This document shows, piece by piece, positions 34,131-44,775 of a stretch of DNA of 64,000 bases; the first letter of the stretch is position 1, and every line of letters starts with the position of its first letter. The notes beneath the pieces were generated by a model. The model made no database searches. It was not told the origin of the DNA and saw nothing but the letters and a program-made list of their open reading frames with translations. Origin of the DNA: Scylla paramamosain (Eukaryota; Arthropoda; Malacostraca; Decapoda; Portunidae); assembly GCF_035594125.1 (NCBI RefSeq), contig NC_087190.1, positions 9,134,104 through 9,198,103 of the forward strand. Direction: 5' to 3'. The position numbers were made by a program, and so were the translations under genes.

Positions 34131-35223
34131 AAGCTATTAAGAAAACTCTGAATACCAGTTGCATTTACAATACCACAAATACTACATATGTAAGAACAAG
34201 CACCCCACAGAGAAAGGAGAGGGTCAGCTGACTGCTCTGATACGCCCAAGACCCGGTTTCATCTCTGGGGAGTCGGCACACTAACGCCGGACACTGAGCA
34301 GGGACCGGCACAGGTCTGCCTTAACACGCCACACGCAGTCATTCTTATGACTGGCGTGTTACCTTCTTAAAATGGCAGGGGCGGTACTGCCACTTCATGC
34401 CCTCCAAACTGTATGTATGTGCCAGTCCTCTCTCAATTTCGTCAGCGCATCCACTCTCTTTCCTCGCTTCCATCCAACTAGCTTAAACAAAAGGAGCCAG
34501 TGTCACTTTGCCCACCTCGTGCGCCTCTCACAAGGCTGAGAGAAGTCATATGACAGAAAGGGAGAGGGATGAAAAACGGGGTTGTTTCACATCACCCACT
34601 GGCTCACTCTTACTTAAACCAACCTCACTCAACACAGATTAATATCTTTCAGAAATTCTAGTGGACATTATACAAGGGATGGATACAATCTGATTATCTG
34701 GTAGGCTATACGAACTCAACTAAATAATCTGTGGGACTCAATCTGAAATAACAATTGGAAGCAAGGGAAATTAAATGAGGAAGGGAAGCGACTACAGACT
34801 GAGAGTTTTATAGTAAACTCTCCGTGGAGCGGCCAGGCAGTCACCGCACCTCGGGTATCTAATGTACTAATTGATATTCACCCAGCACCCTTGATACGCC
34901 CATAATATATATATATTTTTTTAAATAAATAAATAAATAGATTAATTCTTCATTAGGTTTGTGAGTTGTTTAGAGTGTGGCGAGCGTGTGGTTGACTACC
35001 TTCTCCCTCCCTGTTCCTCCCCTGTTGTTTCCCCCATTTCACACACTTCAGTAAACACAGACCGCCTGAGAGGCCGAGAGGGAATCTGTTCTCATGGTTT
35101 AGTCACAGTTGTAGAAAGCCAGGAATAACATGCGCACAAGAGGCAGAGAGAGAGAGGCAAGGAGACAAAGGGGGGATATATGATAGAACCCTTGCAGTAG
35201 GTATTACTTGAGCGTAGAAGGTA
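34131..35223. other. Unassigned region with a bulged hairpin
   Basis: No gene recognised. 34323-34360 forms AACACGCC/GGCGTGTT around an inner AGTCAT-TCTT-ATGACT stem with a 6-nt bulge. It may be upstream sequence of LTR D or another element. 34907-34940 has a short (AT)n/AAAT repeat. Confidence 0.4.
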
Positions 35224-35508
35224 GTAGGCATTTCTCACCCCTATTCTGTCCACCTCTCTAATGCAAGAACTAACCAGTAGTTTCAATCATTCATCCCTTT
35301 CTTTGGTAAACTCTTGAACTCTCTGCCTGGTTGTGTATTTCCACCTTGTTATGACTTGAATTCCTTCAAGAGGGAGGTTTCAAGACACTTATCTTTATGT
35401 TTTTTTACTATCGTTTCGGACACTTCGAGGACTGGCATCTCAGTTTTTTTTTATTGGATTTTTGTTGCCCTTGGCCGGTGTCCTTCCTACATGAAAAAAA
35501 AAAAAAAG
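35224..35508 (+). mobile_element. LINE family A, copy 5 (3' end only)
   Basis: About 285 bp covering the ORF2 end (ATGACTTGAATTCCTTCAAG, AGGGAGGTTTCAAGACACTT), the 3' UTR (GATTTTTGTTGCCCTTGGCC) and a 14-bp A tail. Confidence 0.9.
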
Positions 35509-35559
35509 TCCCAGCCCGCAGGGTAAGGACTAATTTCTACAGGAGCCTGCCTATGATCA

Positions 35560-36141
35560 TCGTACCTATGTAATTCGAAGAGATAGCATTTTGCAACGAT
35601 TCCTCAGCGTTTGCTGAGCATCCTGGCATGTATAGGAACGTTTGGTTGGCTCCTGTTTTGTATGTTGGCTGTTGTGTTCTCGTGTCTTTAGTGTTTTGTG
35701 AAGTTCAGAGCTTACTACTGGGAGCTCTGAAGCCAGAAGATTTCACAATATTCTGCGTATGTGTGGGTGTCTGTAGTCCTCCACGGGAGTGCATATAAGC
35801 TGTACACAGGTGGAATTTTCTGTGAGTGTGGATGGCTTGTCTCTTGTGGGAGGTAACTCACAGAATATTATAAGTTTCATCTCTATGTCTTTTCTCCTAA
35901 CCGTGCCCCCCTAGCACACAGTTTCCGATTTCTCAGCAAGTAGGGGTTTGTTTGTTATTTAATATATTCCTTTCTCGGTCGGTGGATTAAACCGAGTGGC
36001 GATTTCATAGGTTTGATAGCTTTAGACGAACAGTAAGTGGGTGGATTCGTCGCGTGTATTAGGCTAGAAGGAGCTAGTCTAGGGAAGGCTAACCCATGTG
36101 TAGTGGCAGCTGTGAAGGAGGCCGAGTCCTGGGTCGTAACA

Positions 36142-36142
<1 letters not shown>
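35560..36142 (+). mobile_element. Gypsy LTR, copy E
   Basis: Plus-strand LTR with the family layout: TATAAG (35794-35799), stem-loop (35814-35869), CCTAACCGTGCCCCCCTAGC corresponding to GTAGCTGTGCCTCCTA of copies A and B, and a terminal GTCGTAACA just before an (AG)n array. The left boundary is uncertain. Confidence 0.6.
35818..35865 (+). promoter_or_regulatory. LTR stem-loop, copy E
   Basis: Arms TTCTGTGAGT (35818-35827) and ACTCACAGAA (35856-35865), 28-nt loop; extended to 14 bp with one mismatch. It begins 24 bp after the first base of TATAAG. Confidence 0.75.

Positions 36143-36143
<1 letters not shown>

Positions 36144-36225
<82 letters not shown>
36144..36225. repeat. (AG)n microsatellite at LTR end
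   Basis: About 82 bp of AG repeat starting right after GTCGTAACAAT, the terminus of LTR E. Confidence 0.97.
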
Positions 36226-36228
<3 letters not shown>

Positions 36229-36660
36229 CGCAGCTGTCTTTATCCCAACATGGTGTTAATCTAAGGGATTTGTTTATCTTTACAAACCCCAGACACCGTT
36301 CCCACGTATAATAACCCATTGAAAAGAGATGTAGTTGCAACTATTGTACACGGTAGTATCTTACCAGGCCACTACAAGGTCGTTCATGAATGCTGATTTA
36401 TCACCTCTGTTAGCGACATGATTACTTGGCCCTCATAGGAATGTCCAGTTCGTAAGTGATGAAACCTTTACATTCCACAGTGTACAGAACATCCAACCAG
36501 TTAGCCTCTGAGATGCACAGAGACAGGGGAGGATTGTGCTGCATGTTGTTGTGTAATGAGCCTGTTTCATTACATTAAGGCAACGAATAGGAAAGTAAGC
36601 CTGCGGTGTGCTTTGCAGCAGATATCTAAATTAACTCCATGAATATAAATAATGTAAATC
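36226..36660. other. Unassigned sequence, no gene seen
   Basis: No ORF or repeat recognised between the (AG)n and (AT)n arrays. Confidence 0.4.
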
Positions 36661-36662
36661 AA

Positions 36663-36663
<1 letters not shown>

Positions 36664-36748
<85 letters not shown>
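36664..36748. repeat. (AT)n microsatellite
   Basis: Pure AT array of about 85 bp. Confidence 0.97.
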
Positions 36749-36751
<3 letters not shown>

Positions 36752-36872
36752 TTTATAACGAAGTTCCGAGAAACAACAGACGTAAGTATGAAAAGCATCA
36801 AGAGCTCTTTCTTTTCTTTACTTCACAGATGGCATCTTTAGACTAAAATATATAATTTTGTTTTGTATAATT

Positions 36873-37018
<146 letters not shown>

Positions 37019-37304
37019 AAAAAATAAAAGGAAAAAATAACATAGAGGCACAATAAAAAAAAAGTAAAAACAAAAAACCGACATATGTATGACGGTGGAT
37101 CACATTGTTAATTAAAAAAAAATAATAATAATAATAAATATCAGTAAAGACAATGTATTGAGCAATAGTGATATATGGTGGAAAAACTAAGTGAGATCTA
37201 AGTAAAACAAACTTGGTGTGCACTCGCTGATAGAAGGGTGAGGACTGACTAAAGGTGGTGTAGTGAGAGTTAGATCAACTACTAGCTCAAAAGCCGAAGC
37301 TCCA

Positions 37305-37862
37305 AGCAGGTTAAGCCGTTGCGCACAGACGCAACATCCAGCTTTGGACTGAAAATGAGAATAGAGAAAGTAGGAGGGAACAGAAAAGGGGCTACTGTCA
37401 GTTGCCTCAGTGAGGAAAAGAAAATTAGGTTTAGTATAGGAGAGGTGGTATTCTACAGATTGAAAATTAGATCTAAGACCGTGAATGTTGCAGAAGTTAA
37501 TGAAGAAAAAGTTGAAAGAGGTGTCAAAGCAGTTAGAGTCGATTCCAGAAGAGCAGTCCGACCTGGAGACATTTGTGGTCTCCTCCTCAGATTGGGAATT
37601 CGAGGTTGGTGTAGGAGTCGCCATATTGATTTTGAATTTTGAATGAATCGTATGTTTGTGTAATCAGGTGCATGTAGTTTTGTGTGAAGGAAGAGAGCTG
37701 TCTTTAGAGGATAGGTTGTGACTGACACCTTGTGTGAGACACAAAGAGAAACGTTCAGTGAGATCACAGCTGAGTTTGATGCTAAGTTCACAGCAGCCTT
37801 TGATCCAGTACTTTAGACCTCACTGAGAATAATTATCGTTTCGGCAGGTGTCTACTGCCTCC
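37305..37862 (-). mobile_element. LINE family A, copy 6 (5' end only)
   Basis: Minus-strand 5' UTR and start of ORF (ATG at 37624; MATPTPTSNSQSEEETTNVS, later [31 protein letters not shown]). It ends at the complement of GGAGGCAGTAGACACCTGCC, directly followed on the plus strand by (TGTG)n. The right half of the element is missing. Confidence 0.88.
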
Positions 37863-37863
37863 T

Positions 37864-37938
<75 letters not shown>
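37863..37938. repeat. (GT)n microsatellite at LINE 5' end
   Basis: About 72 bp of TG repeat starting exactly at the 5' terminus of LINE copy 6. Confidence 0.97.
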
Positions 37939-37939
<1 letters not shown>

Positions 37940-38049
37940 GGTCACTGGCCAACACAACAAAATTATGAGGAAAGAAAAGAAGGCCCACTTAAGTGCTAGT
38001 TCGCACAAGATTACCGAATAGAAATCAGATAACGGAGGATAAGTTTTTT

Positions 38050-38549
38050 TTATTAACAATATATGGCACCCTATGTGCAACCGTTTTTCTCTAGCACCAT
38101 CTGCACTACCGTGACCACTCCTTGGGGACCTCAACAACGGACTACAACTAAAAAGCAGGAGTCTACTTCTTTCCGATACCTAAGTTCTCCAGCTCCGGAT
38201 ATCAACACCTTGCCGCTCTGTTTCTGCCTTGGATTTTCTTCTTCTGAGTCACTTGCTACCTGCTGCCTTGCGGTTTCCTACCTTCCCCGTTGCTTCAAGA
38301 TTTTGGACCCTTCAAGCCGTCAGTATTTGCATCCAGACTGGCGCATTGAGAACTCGTTGTTTCCATTGTTTCAAGACTGTGGACACTCTAAACTGTCAGT
38401 CTCCGCTTTAAGACCGACACATCGACTGCTTTAGTACTGCTGTACCCGTTGCTTCAAGATTCTGGACTTCTCATCCGTGAGCTGTCGCATTGTCAGCCTT
38501 TGCTGTTCTGCCCTGGCCGCTGCTGTTCATCAGCGTCATTATTTGCGCA
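38050..38549. other. Unassigned sequence with a degenerate 76-83 bp repeat
   Basis: TG(C/T)TTCAAGA followed by T.TGGAC recurs at 38291, 38367 and 38450. It is open on the plus strand (38063-38434, Ser/Pro-rich) without a recognised domain. Confidence 0.4.
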
Positions 38550-39462
38550 CCAGGCAACAAAATTTTAATAGGAAAAAAAAACAACAACTAAGGTGCCAGT
38601 CCCCGAACTAGTGGTACTCAAAAAATAAAGGATAAGTGCCCTGAAACCTTCTTGCAAGTCATAGGAAGGAGGAAATATAGAAGCAGGCAGGAAGTTCCAG
38701 AGTTTACCAGAGAGAGGGATGAATGAATGAGAATACTGGTTAACTCTTGTATTAGTTGGACAGAATAGGGGGGAGAGAAAGAAGAATGTCTTTTGCAGCA
38801 AGGCCACGGGAAAAGAGGAGGCATGCCATCAGCAACATCAGAGCCGTTAGCAAGATCGGAAAAGCAGTTAGCATGAAAACAGCGGTAGAAAACAGGAAAA
38901 GATGCAACACTGCGCCGATGAGAGACAGGGTGAAGAGTGTCAGTTAGTTAGAAGAGAGGAGTTAATAAAACAAAACCTTTTGATTCCACCATGTCTAAAA
39001 GAGGTGTATCAGTGGAACTCCCATGCATGTACGGATAAGGTCAGTGTACAGAGATAGCAGCTGGGAGAGTGTGAGAAAAATTGGCGGAAACGACCTAGAA
39101 CACCTAAATTCACAGAAGCCGTTTTAGCTAGAGATGAGATGTGAAGTTTCCAGTTTAGATTATGTCATGTTTCCATTTTAGATTATAAGTAAAGGACAGT
39201 CCGAGGATATTCAGTGTAGAAGAGGCAGGCGGGGGCAGTTGAATGTCACTGAAGAAGAGGAAATATTTTTCTGTAAGGTTGTGTCGAGTTAACGTGAGGA
39301 ATTGAGTTTTTTAGACATTGAACACTACTAAGTTTGCTCTACCCATGTCAAATTTTTGAGATATCAGAGGTCAGGAATTTTGTGGCTTCCCTGTGTGAAC
39401 TCTTTACTTCCTGAAGGGTTGGAAGTTTACGAAAAGTCGTGGAAAAGTCAAAGGTAGTATAA

Positions 39463-40436
39463 CACTATGTAACACGATTTTTGTCTGACAAGCGAGTATT
39501 ATTTTCCAACTCTTTTCATTGCAAAACAATAGAAAGTGTCCATTATTCCTGTCAAACTTTTTGCTTTTGTGGGTTTTAGAATGATTTTTGCCCCAAATTA
39601 GCTAAATTTCACCATTTTTCCAGATGCTGTCACAGAGAACTTATTTGCTCTTGTCCTGATGAATTGACCACATATGTAGCATTATGCATCTGGAAAATGA
39701 TTGAGGCCTCTTGATGCCATTTCACCTCTTATGATGTATTTTCTCAGGTAGCCAAAGCAGAACTGATTGGTGGTCTGCAAGCCCCTACTATTATATTGTC
39801 AATTATTCTTAGTCTTTCCCAGAATGTTCACAAGCTTTCTAAAATATTTTTGAACCTACTTTAGAATATTATGAATTATTCTAGAAAATTCTTGTAGATT
39901 CTAGAAAACTCCTGGTACTTCTACATATTTCTACTTTATTCTAAAAAGTTCTAAAATATTCTAGAAATGTTTACATTGAATAGAATTTTCTAAAATATTG
40001 TAGAAACTTCTAAAAGTGTCTGGTAGAACATTTTGGAAGGTTTGAGATTTCTGAAATGTAAGCAAATTCTTCTAAATAAAAGAAATTTCTTGTTAGATTT
40101 GGTCCGTTCAATAATGCTCTTCTTAAAATTATGAATCTTTAGAACACTTTATATTCTTTCTTTCATCGTCTTATTTGTAACTTATTTGTAACATTTCAAA
40201 AGTAATTAGATAAACAATTGAGATTTTGCAAAGGTCTTTACCTAACATGAAAACCAATAGTAACCCATACTATAATGAAATAAGGCAAAAATGTAAACTC
40301 ATTCTTCTAACAACAAAAAAACAAAGTTTTAAGATCAAAACTAACTTTTTTTTTCTATTCTGTTTAGATGGAAATACATGGAAGATTATGGTTTGGGGCC
40401 AAGGACAAGACAAAAGTGAAATTTTGTTACCCAGTG
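39463..40436. mobile_element. 974-bp non-autonomous DNA element with TAA duplication
   Basis: Ends CACTATGTAACACGATTTTT and, inverted, CACTGGGTAACAAAATTTC. TAA lies on both sides (39460-39462 and 40437-40439), which fits the 3-bp TWA target of PIF/Harbinger elements. No transposase is seen inside. A second, partial copy is at 47808-48095 in opposite orientation. The interior is rich in TTCTAGAA words. Confidence 0.7.
39879..39966. promoter_or_regulatory. Heat-shock-element-like cluster
   Basis: TTCTAGAA at 39879, 39899 and 39959. The first is part of TTCTAGAAAATTC (39879-39891), a perfect TTC-nn-GAA-nn-TTC trimer, the canonical HSF binding form. More TTCTA/TAGAA half-sites occur through 40020. 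Confidence 0.45.
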
Positions 40437-40557
40437 TAACCAACGTAGGAGTGGAGAGGACAAGAAATTTTGTTTAGATCATTGGTGAATAATAGTAAGA
40501 GAATGGGTGACAAGACAGAGCCCTGAGGAGCACCACTGTTAATAGACTTAAGCTGCC

Positions 40558-40642
40558 CCCACACGCAGAGGACTGCCATCAAGGTTTTTGTGACGACTGG
40601 CATCAAGAGGTCAGTCCTCACAAAATCTTCATCGTGTGTGGG
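40558..40642. repeat. Nested foldback repeat
   Basis: Outer arms CCCACACG (40558-40565) and CGTGTGTGGG (40633-40642); inner arms GAGGACTG (40568-40575) and CAGTCCTC (40612-40619). It lies at the point where LINE copy 7 ends, so it may be a small foldback element or an element terminus. Confidence 0.55.
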
Positions 40643-40739
40643 CTCTCGATCGCAATCGTCAGATGGAATTATTTGGCGTCATGTAATTAGTATTGTTGGT
40701 CATAAATCCACATGAGTCCGGAAAAAGATTAGCGTCATT

Positions 40740-40901
40740 GAAGCCAATCGTTTGCATGTAGAGGACGATGGCGCCAGTCGCTTTAGGGGACGTGAAGCCA
40801 ATTGTGTACGTGTATGGAACGGCCGCTCCTGTTGCATGAAAACACGTGAAACCAATCGTCGACGTATACGAAGGGAGGAAGGCGCCTGCCGTCTGGTGCA
40901 C
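40740..40901 (-). repeat. 54-bp tandem repeat, three units
   Basis: GAAGCCAAT or GAAACCAAT starts each unit at 40740, 40794 and 40848. The period is exactly 18 codons; on the minus strand it reads an open TIGFT---ATGA-V-Y-- repeat. Units are about 60% identical by eye. Family not recognised. Confidence 0.7.
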
Positions 40902-41019
40902 ACAGCCCTTCTATAGAGCACTAACGGAGCTGCTTTTTTCCTTCTCCTATTCCTCCCACGAAAACTCTCTGTGCCTCTCACACAGGAACTACGATCTCTC
41001 CGATGACGTTGGCGCACGG

Positions 41020-42090
41020 ATTTGCATTCACAGGGAGTCTTGTATACATCCCGTTTTCCCCAAGCAGCAACTGTTCTTCCAACTTTTGTGACTCTTGCAT
41101 TGTTTTTCTCTTTCTTCTTCTCGTGCCTCTGCCCACACTACAATTCCACCTACTGTCACCTCTCCTGCTCTTCCTGCTACACAATCAACTTCTTCTTGTA
41201 TGCCTTCTTCTCACAACACTAACACCAGAGTCACCAGACAAAGACAACCCTACGTCAATGACACACTTTACGCGCCCACCAGACGCGTGGCATTCTGGTG
41301 CATCAACGCGGCACGGCCAGGTATCACACTTCCTGGCCAAACAGGCCACCAGGGAAACTAACTCGCTGCCCCTCCATCACTCCACACTAGCGAACACATT
41401 ACTTCCTCCCCCGGGCCCTCATTGTCCGCTCCTTCACTCCGTCTTGTCCACTCCTGGCTAATCAGAGCCTCCATGTAACATCCATAATGTGAATAAACTA
41501 AAGATACCACTTCCTTGGCGAAAAATAATTGGCGCCTTCTGCCCGCTCTTACTTAAACAAAACGGTACTTCCTCGGTGTGACACGGCCAAGCTTGTTTTC
41601 ACTGTCAGACACAAGAATACTATTATATTAATAAGTCGCGCCTTCTGCCCGCTCTTACTTAAACAAAACGGTAATTCCTTGGTGTGACATGGCCAAGCTT
41701 GTTTTTCACTGTCAGACACAAGAATACTGTTATATTTCACTCCTCCCGCCGATCATTTGATGACACAGTAGGTAACACAACGAGCTGACGGTTGCTCCTT
41801 TTCAGGACGCAACATACCCATTCCCGCACATTGAGCAAAATTCGCGCACTTGGCCATCAAAACACAATAATCGGCTCCAAAACAAGCCTGGCAAACGTGC
41901 ATCAGGGCCAACACCACTGGCTCCAGTAACTGCTTCCGCGTGCAATCTTCTTTCATCAAACCCGATTCCTTGTCCTCTCCAGAAGGGCGGCATCTATCAT
42001 CACACACTATACTACTCGAGCCTAGCATCACTGATACTCAACGACTTGGCCACACGAACCCCCTCAGCAACACTGAGTGCTTTCCGACCG
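41020..42090 (-). mobile_element. Gypsy fragment related to 16740-17750
   Basis: Minus-strand homologue of the internal region of the first Gypsy element. Shared blocks are KEDCTRKQLLEPV, CAGMGMLRPEKEQPSARC, KQAWPCHTKELPFCL--SGQKA and PGSVIPGRAALMHQNAT. 41533-41750 contains a 106-bp tandem duplication. No RT is present. The frame is fragmentary. Confidence 0.65.
41533..41744. repeat. 106-bp tandem duplication
   Basis: CGCCTTCTGCCCGCTCTTAC begins at 41533 and 41639; the two units differ at only a few bases. Confidence 0.9.
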
Positions 42091-42097
42091 GCAATCC

Positions 42098-42405
42098 TAA
42101 ACCTATTAATAGTGGTGTTCCTCGAAGTGGTGCCCTCTCACCAACTCTCTTCCTATTATTCATCAATGATCTTCTAAACCAGACTTCTTGTCCTATCCAC
42201 TCCTACGCTGATGATATCACCCTGCACTTTTCCACGTCTTTTCCCGTCAGAAAGTAAACAGTTCATGCAGGGAAGCCACAGAACGCCTGACTTCTGATCT
42301 CTCTAAAATTTCTGATTGGGTTAGATCAAACTTGGTATTGTTTAATGCCTCAAAACTCGATTCCTCCATCTAAACTCGACACAACCTTCCAGACAACAGA
42401 CAACA
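42098..42405 (+). mobile_element. LINE family A, copy 8 (RT fragment)
   Basis: About 300 bp around the catalytic box (SGVPRSGALSPTLFLLFIND, HSYADDITLHF). Both ends are abrupt. Confidence 0.9.
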
Positions 42406-42955
42406 ACAACTTACATCTAACATCCTTAACCTAATACAAAGAAAAACACATAACACCATCACTATTAATCGCGATTCACGCAGTCACGCCTAAACCCGAT
42501 ATCACCAACTGCCAACAGGCTTCACAAGTACAGCTTAAGTAAAGCATTTTACCACCAATATACCTAATCCAGTTACAAGTCCACTAAATGCTAAATAACT
42601 AGATAGAAAAACCAGACTCTACACTTGAGCCAGACCCTACACTTGAGGAAACTTAACATACAACACCTTAGAGTAAGTCTCGTCCTCGGTGCGGGGAGCA
42701 CAATCTGCACCGATCTGCATCTGCCAGCTAAAACTGTCAGGCATACCAAGTAGACATCAAAGTTTCCAATTACCATATTAAATACACCAAATTAATTCCA
42801 CCACGGCAGTTCCTCATTAAAAACAATAGCAGTCATTACCCAAAATTAATTGTTACTTTCCTCTAACGGCAGTTACCTAGTACCTAGAAAATCATAATTA
42901 TATTTACAATAAATTTTAAAGTAGTTCCCTATCACACACCCACCCTTAAAATTAA
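42406..42955 (-). mobile_element. Probable 3' LTR of the Gmr1-like element
   Basis: Begins on the minus strand with TGTGATAGGGAAC after AAGGGTGGGTG. It contains a 7-bp hairpin TCGGTGC/GCACCGA near 42680-42715. The far end abuts LINE copy 8. No matching 5' LTR is in the window. Confidence 0.5.
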
Positions 42956-42972
42956 AACACTGTTGTTTTAAT

Positions 42973-43530
42973 TAGTCAGGAGCGCATGAGAAAGCATCCG
43001 CAATAAGGTTATCTTTACATCTTATGTGCCTAATTTCCATACTGTTAGACTGTAACGTTAAGCATCACCTAGTCAGACGCTGGTTCTTATTTCTCATGCG
43101 AGACAAATTGCAGTGGATTATGGTCACTGTACACTTTAAATTTCTGGTTAGTGCTACCAAGATGTCAAATTTTTCTAGGGCCATCAGTAAGGCGACAGCT
43201 TCTTTTCCTATAGTGCTGTATTTTTTTTTTTTTTTTTTAGGATTTGAACTTTATTGACATGTGACATATAGGATACATTATGTTATTGTCATCAGTCTGC
43301 AATAGTACAGCACCAGCACCAATATCACTTGCATCCACTTGTACTTGGAATGGACGATGAAAATCAGGTGCTCTCAGGACTGGCGTTGTAATCAGTAGAG
43401 AAAAGATGTTATCAAATGCCGTCTGACATGCAGACGACCACACAAACTTCTTGTGAAAGCTGACAAGGTCTCTGAGTGGAGCAGCAACTACCAAGAAGTT
43501 CGGATAGAATCGTTGATAATAGCCAGCCAT
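42973..43530 (-). pseudogene. Gypsy RT connection and RNase H
   Basis: Reads MAGYYQRFYPNFLVVAAPLR, FVWSSACQTAFDNIFSLLIT, FQVQVDASDIGAGAVLLQTD (RNase H first Asp), then after a T run KFDILVAPTRNLKCTVTI, RMRNKNQRLTR and EIRHIRCKDNLIADAFSCAP. The pol frame stops near 42973, just before a purine tract and the LTR. Confidence 0.85.
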
Positions 43531-43617
43531 CCCGAAAAATCGTTGTACGCTTTTCTGATTGCTTCTTATGGGTAGGTTACAGATAGAATCAACCTTGGTT
43601 GCAACAGGTGCGACAAT

Positions 43618-44132
43618 TCATCCACCCACTTCATGTCCCAGGAAGGTAATCTGCACATGCCCAAATTCATTCTTGGTTAAATTTACAATAAGTTCGGCAT
43701 CTGATAGACATTGAAAGAGGGCTTTCAGTGCTGCAAGATGCTGAGACCAGGAAGAGGAGTATACCACTAGATCATCCAGGTACATGCTTACCCCTTTAAG
43801 GCCTGTGATAACTACTGACATTAGCCTCTGAAAGACTGCCGGGGAATTTCGCATCCCAAAGGGAAGGACAGTGTACTGGTAGAAGCCGTCAGGTGTGGAA
43901 AACTGTCAGTTCGGGTGAGCTGATTTATCTTTCGATAGTCTGTGCACAAGTGAAAACTTCCATCAGACTTGGCCACAAGTATACATGGGGAGACCCACTC
44001 ACTATTGCTTGGTTCTGCTAGACCATGTTGAAGCAGGAACTGGACTTCTTCTTTCAGGATCTGTCGTTTGTGATTGATTGATTGACATGATTGGGCGACT
44101 GTTTGATAGGAACAGTACCTTCCACCAACCAA
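43618..44132 (-). pseudogene. Gypsy reverse transcriptase
   Basis: RT pieces: EEVQFLLQHGLAEPSNSEWV, SPCILVAKSDGSFHLCTDYR, KINQLTRTDSFPHL, then a frameshift, then RNSPAVFQRLMSVVITGLKG, VSMYLDDLVVYSSSWSQHL (catalytic YLDD) and VNLTKNEFGHVQITFLGHEV. The segment around the first catalytic Asp is deleted between the two frames (near 43860). Confidence 0.85.
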
Positions 44133-44389
44133 ACCTCATACAGGACAACAGGACTGGGTTTGGCCACATCTGCAAAAATCTCTCTAAATTCTTCCAGGAG
44201 CTCATGCACCTCCATCCTCTGCTCCTTAATTCTTAAAACAAAGTCCATTAAGTATATCAGAATTCTTTAACTTGACCTCTTTTCCACTCATAAAATCATC
44301 ACAGTCATCTTGATCCTTCCATTCCTCAGCACTGTTAAGATCTTGTTTGACATACACCAAGTCTACATCTTGTTTGACATAAACCAAGT

Positions 44390-44775
44390 CTACATCATTC
44401 CTTGGGTAATATTCCTTTAGGAGATTTACATGGACTAATCTCTTCTCTTTCCGCCTACCAGGTGTAACAATAACATAATCTACTTCACTCTCTTTACTGA
44501 TTATTTCAAACAGCCCTTGGTATTTTGATTGGAGAGGAAACCTCCTTAGTGGCATGTATGTATGTATGATATAATTATGATGATATGATATGATGATATG
44601 ATATGTATGTATGTATGATATGTACTGAATCTTTATCATATTGTCTCTTCATTTTTGACTGAGCTTTCACCAAGTTTTCTTTAGCTAATGCTTGGGCGCT
44701 TCTCAGTCTGTTCTTCATTGTTACTGCATATTCACTAAAAGTCCTCGGAGACCCCATCTGGGTAGGGGACCACAA
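44390..44775 (-). pseudogene. Integrase C-terminal (GPY/F-type) region
   Basis: Reads FSEYAVTMKNRLRSAQALA, KAQSKMKRQYDK, then after a simple-repeat block PLRRFPLQSKYQGLFEI, YVIVTPGRRKEKRLVHVNLL and KEYYPRNDVDLVYV. The PL-SKY-G-F-I pattern with a following HVN-LK-YY is the GPY/F module that ends many Gypsy integrases. The catalytic core is absent, cut off by LINE copy 9. A 27-bp duplication gives DLVYVKQ twice (44340-44400). Confidence 0.8.
44540..44640. repeat. (TATG)n/(GATAT)n simple repeat in integrase
   Basis: Alternating TATG and GATAT units interrupt the integrase coding sequence. Confidence 0.9.

Larger units (their letters stand above)
38550..40550 (-). mobile_element. LINE family A, copy 7, split by a DNA element
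   Basis: Two blocks of one copy: 38550-39459 (3' UTR, C-terminus, RT end) and 40440-40550 (RT, AACACCACTGTTAATAGA-like text). The sequence resumes with CGTAGGAGTGG, just where it broke off, so the 974 bp between are an insertion. Confidence 0.85.
42406..44745 (-). mobile_element. Gypsy element with integrase before RT (Gmr1-like order)
   Basis: Minus strand, from left of LINE copy 9. First an integrase C-terminal part (44775-44440), then RT (44132-43618), RNase H (43530-42975) and a probable 3' LTR (about 42955-42406) after an AAGGGTGGGTG purine tract. This order is the reverse of typical Gypsy and matches the Gmr1-type group of Ty3/gypsy elements. Frameshifts and a stop-rich gap between INT and RT make it dead. 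Confidence 0.8.

Noticed and set aside
37820..38137. Thr-His repeat protein
   Set aside because: Translation of the (GT)n array.
41003..41461. Leu-rich plus-strand open frame
   Set aside because: Lies antisense to the block shared with 17750-17290; the conserved reading frame is on the minus strand.
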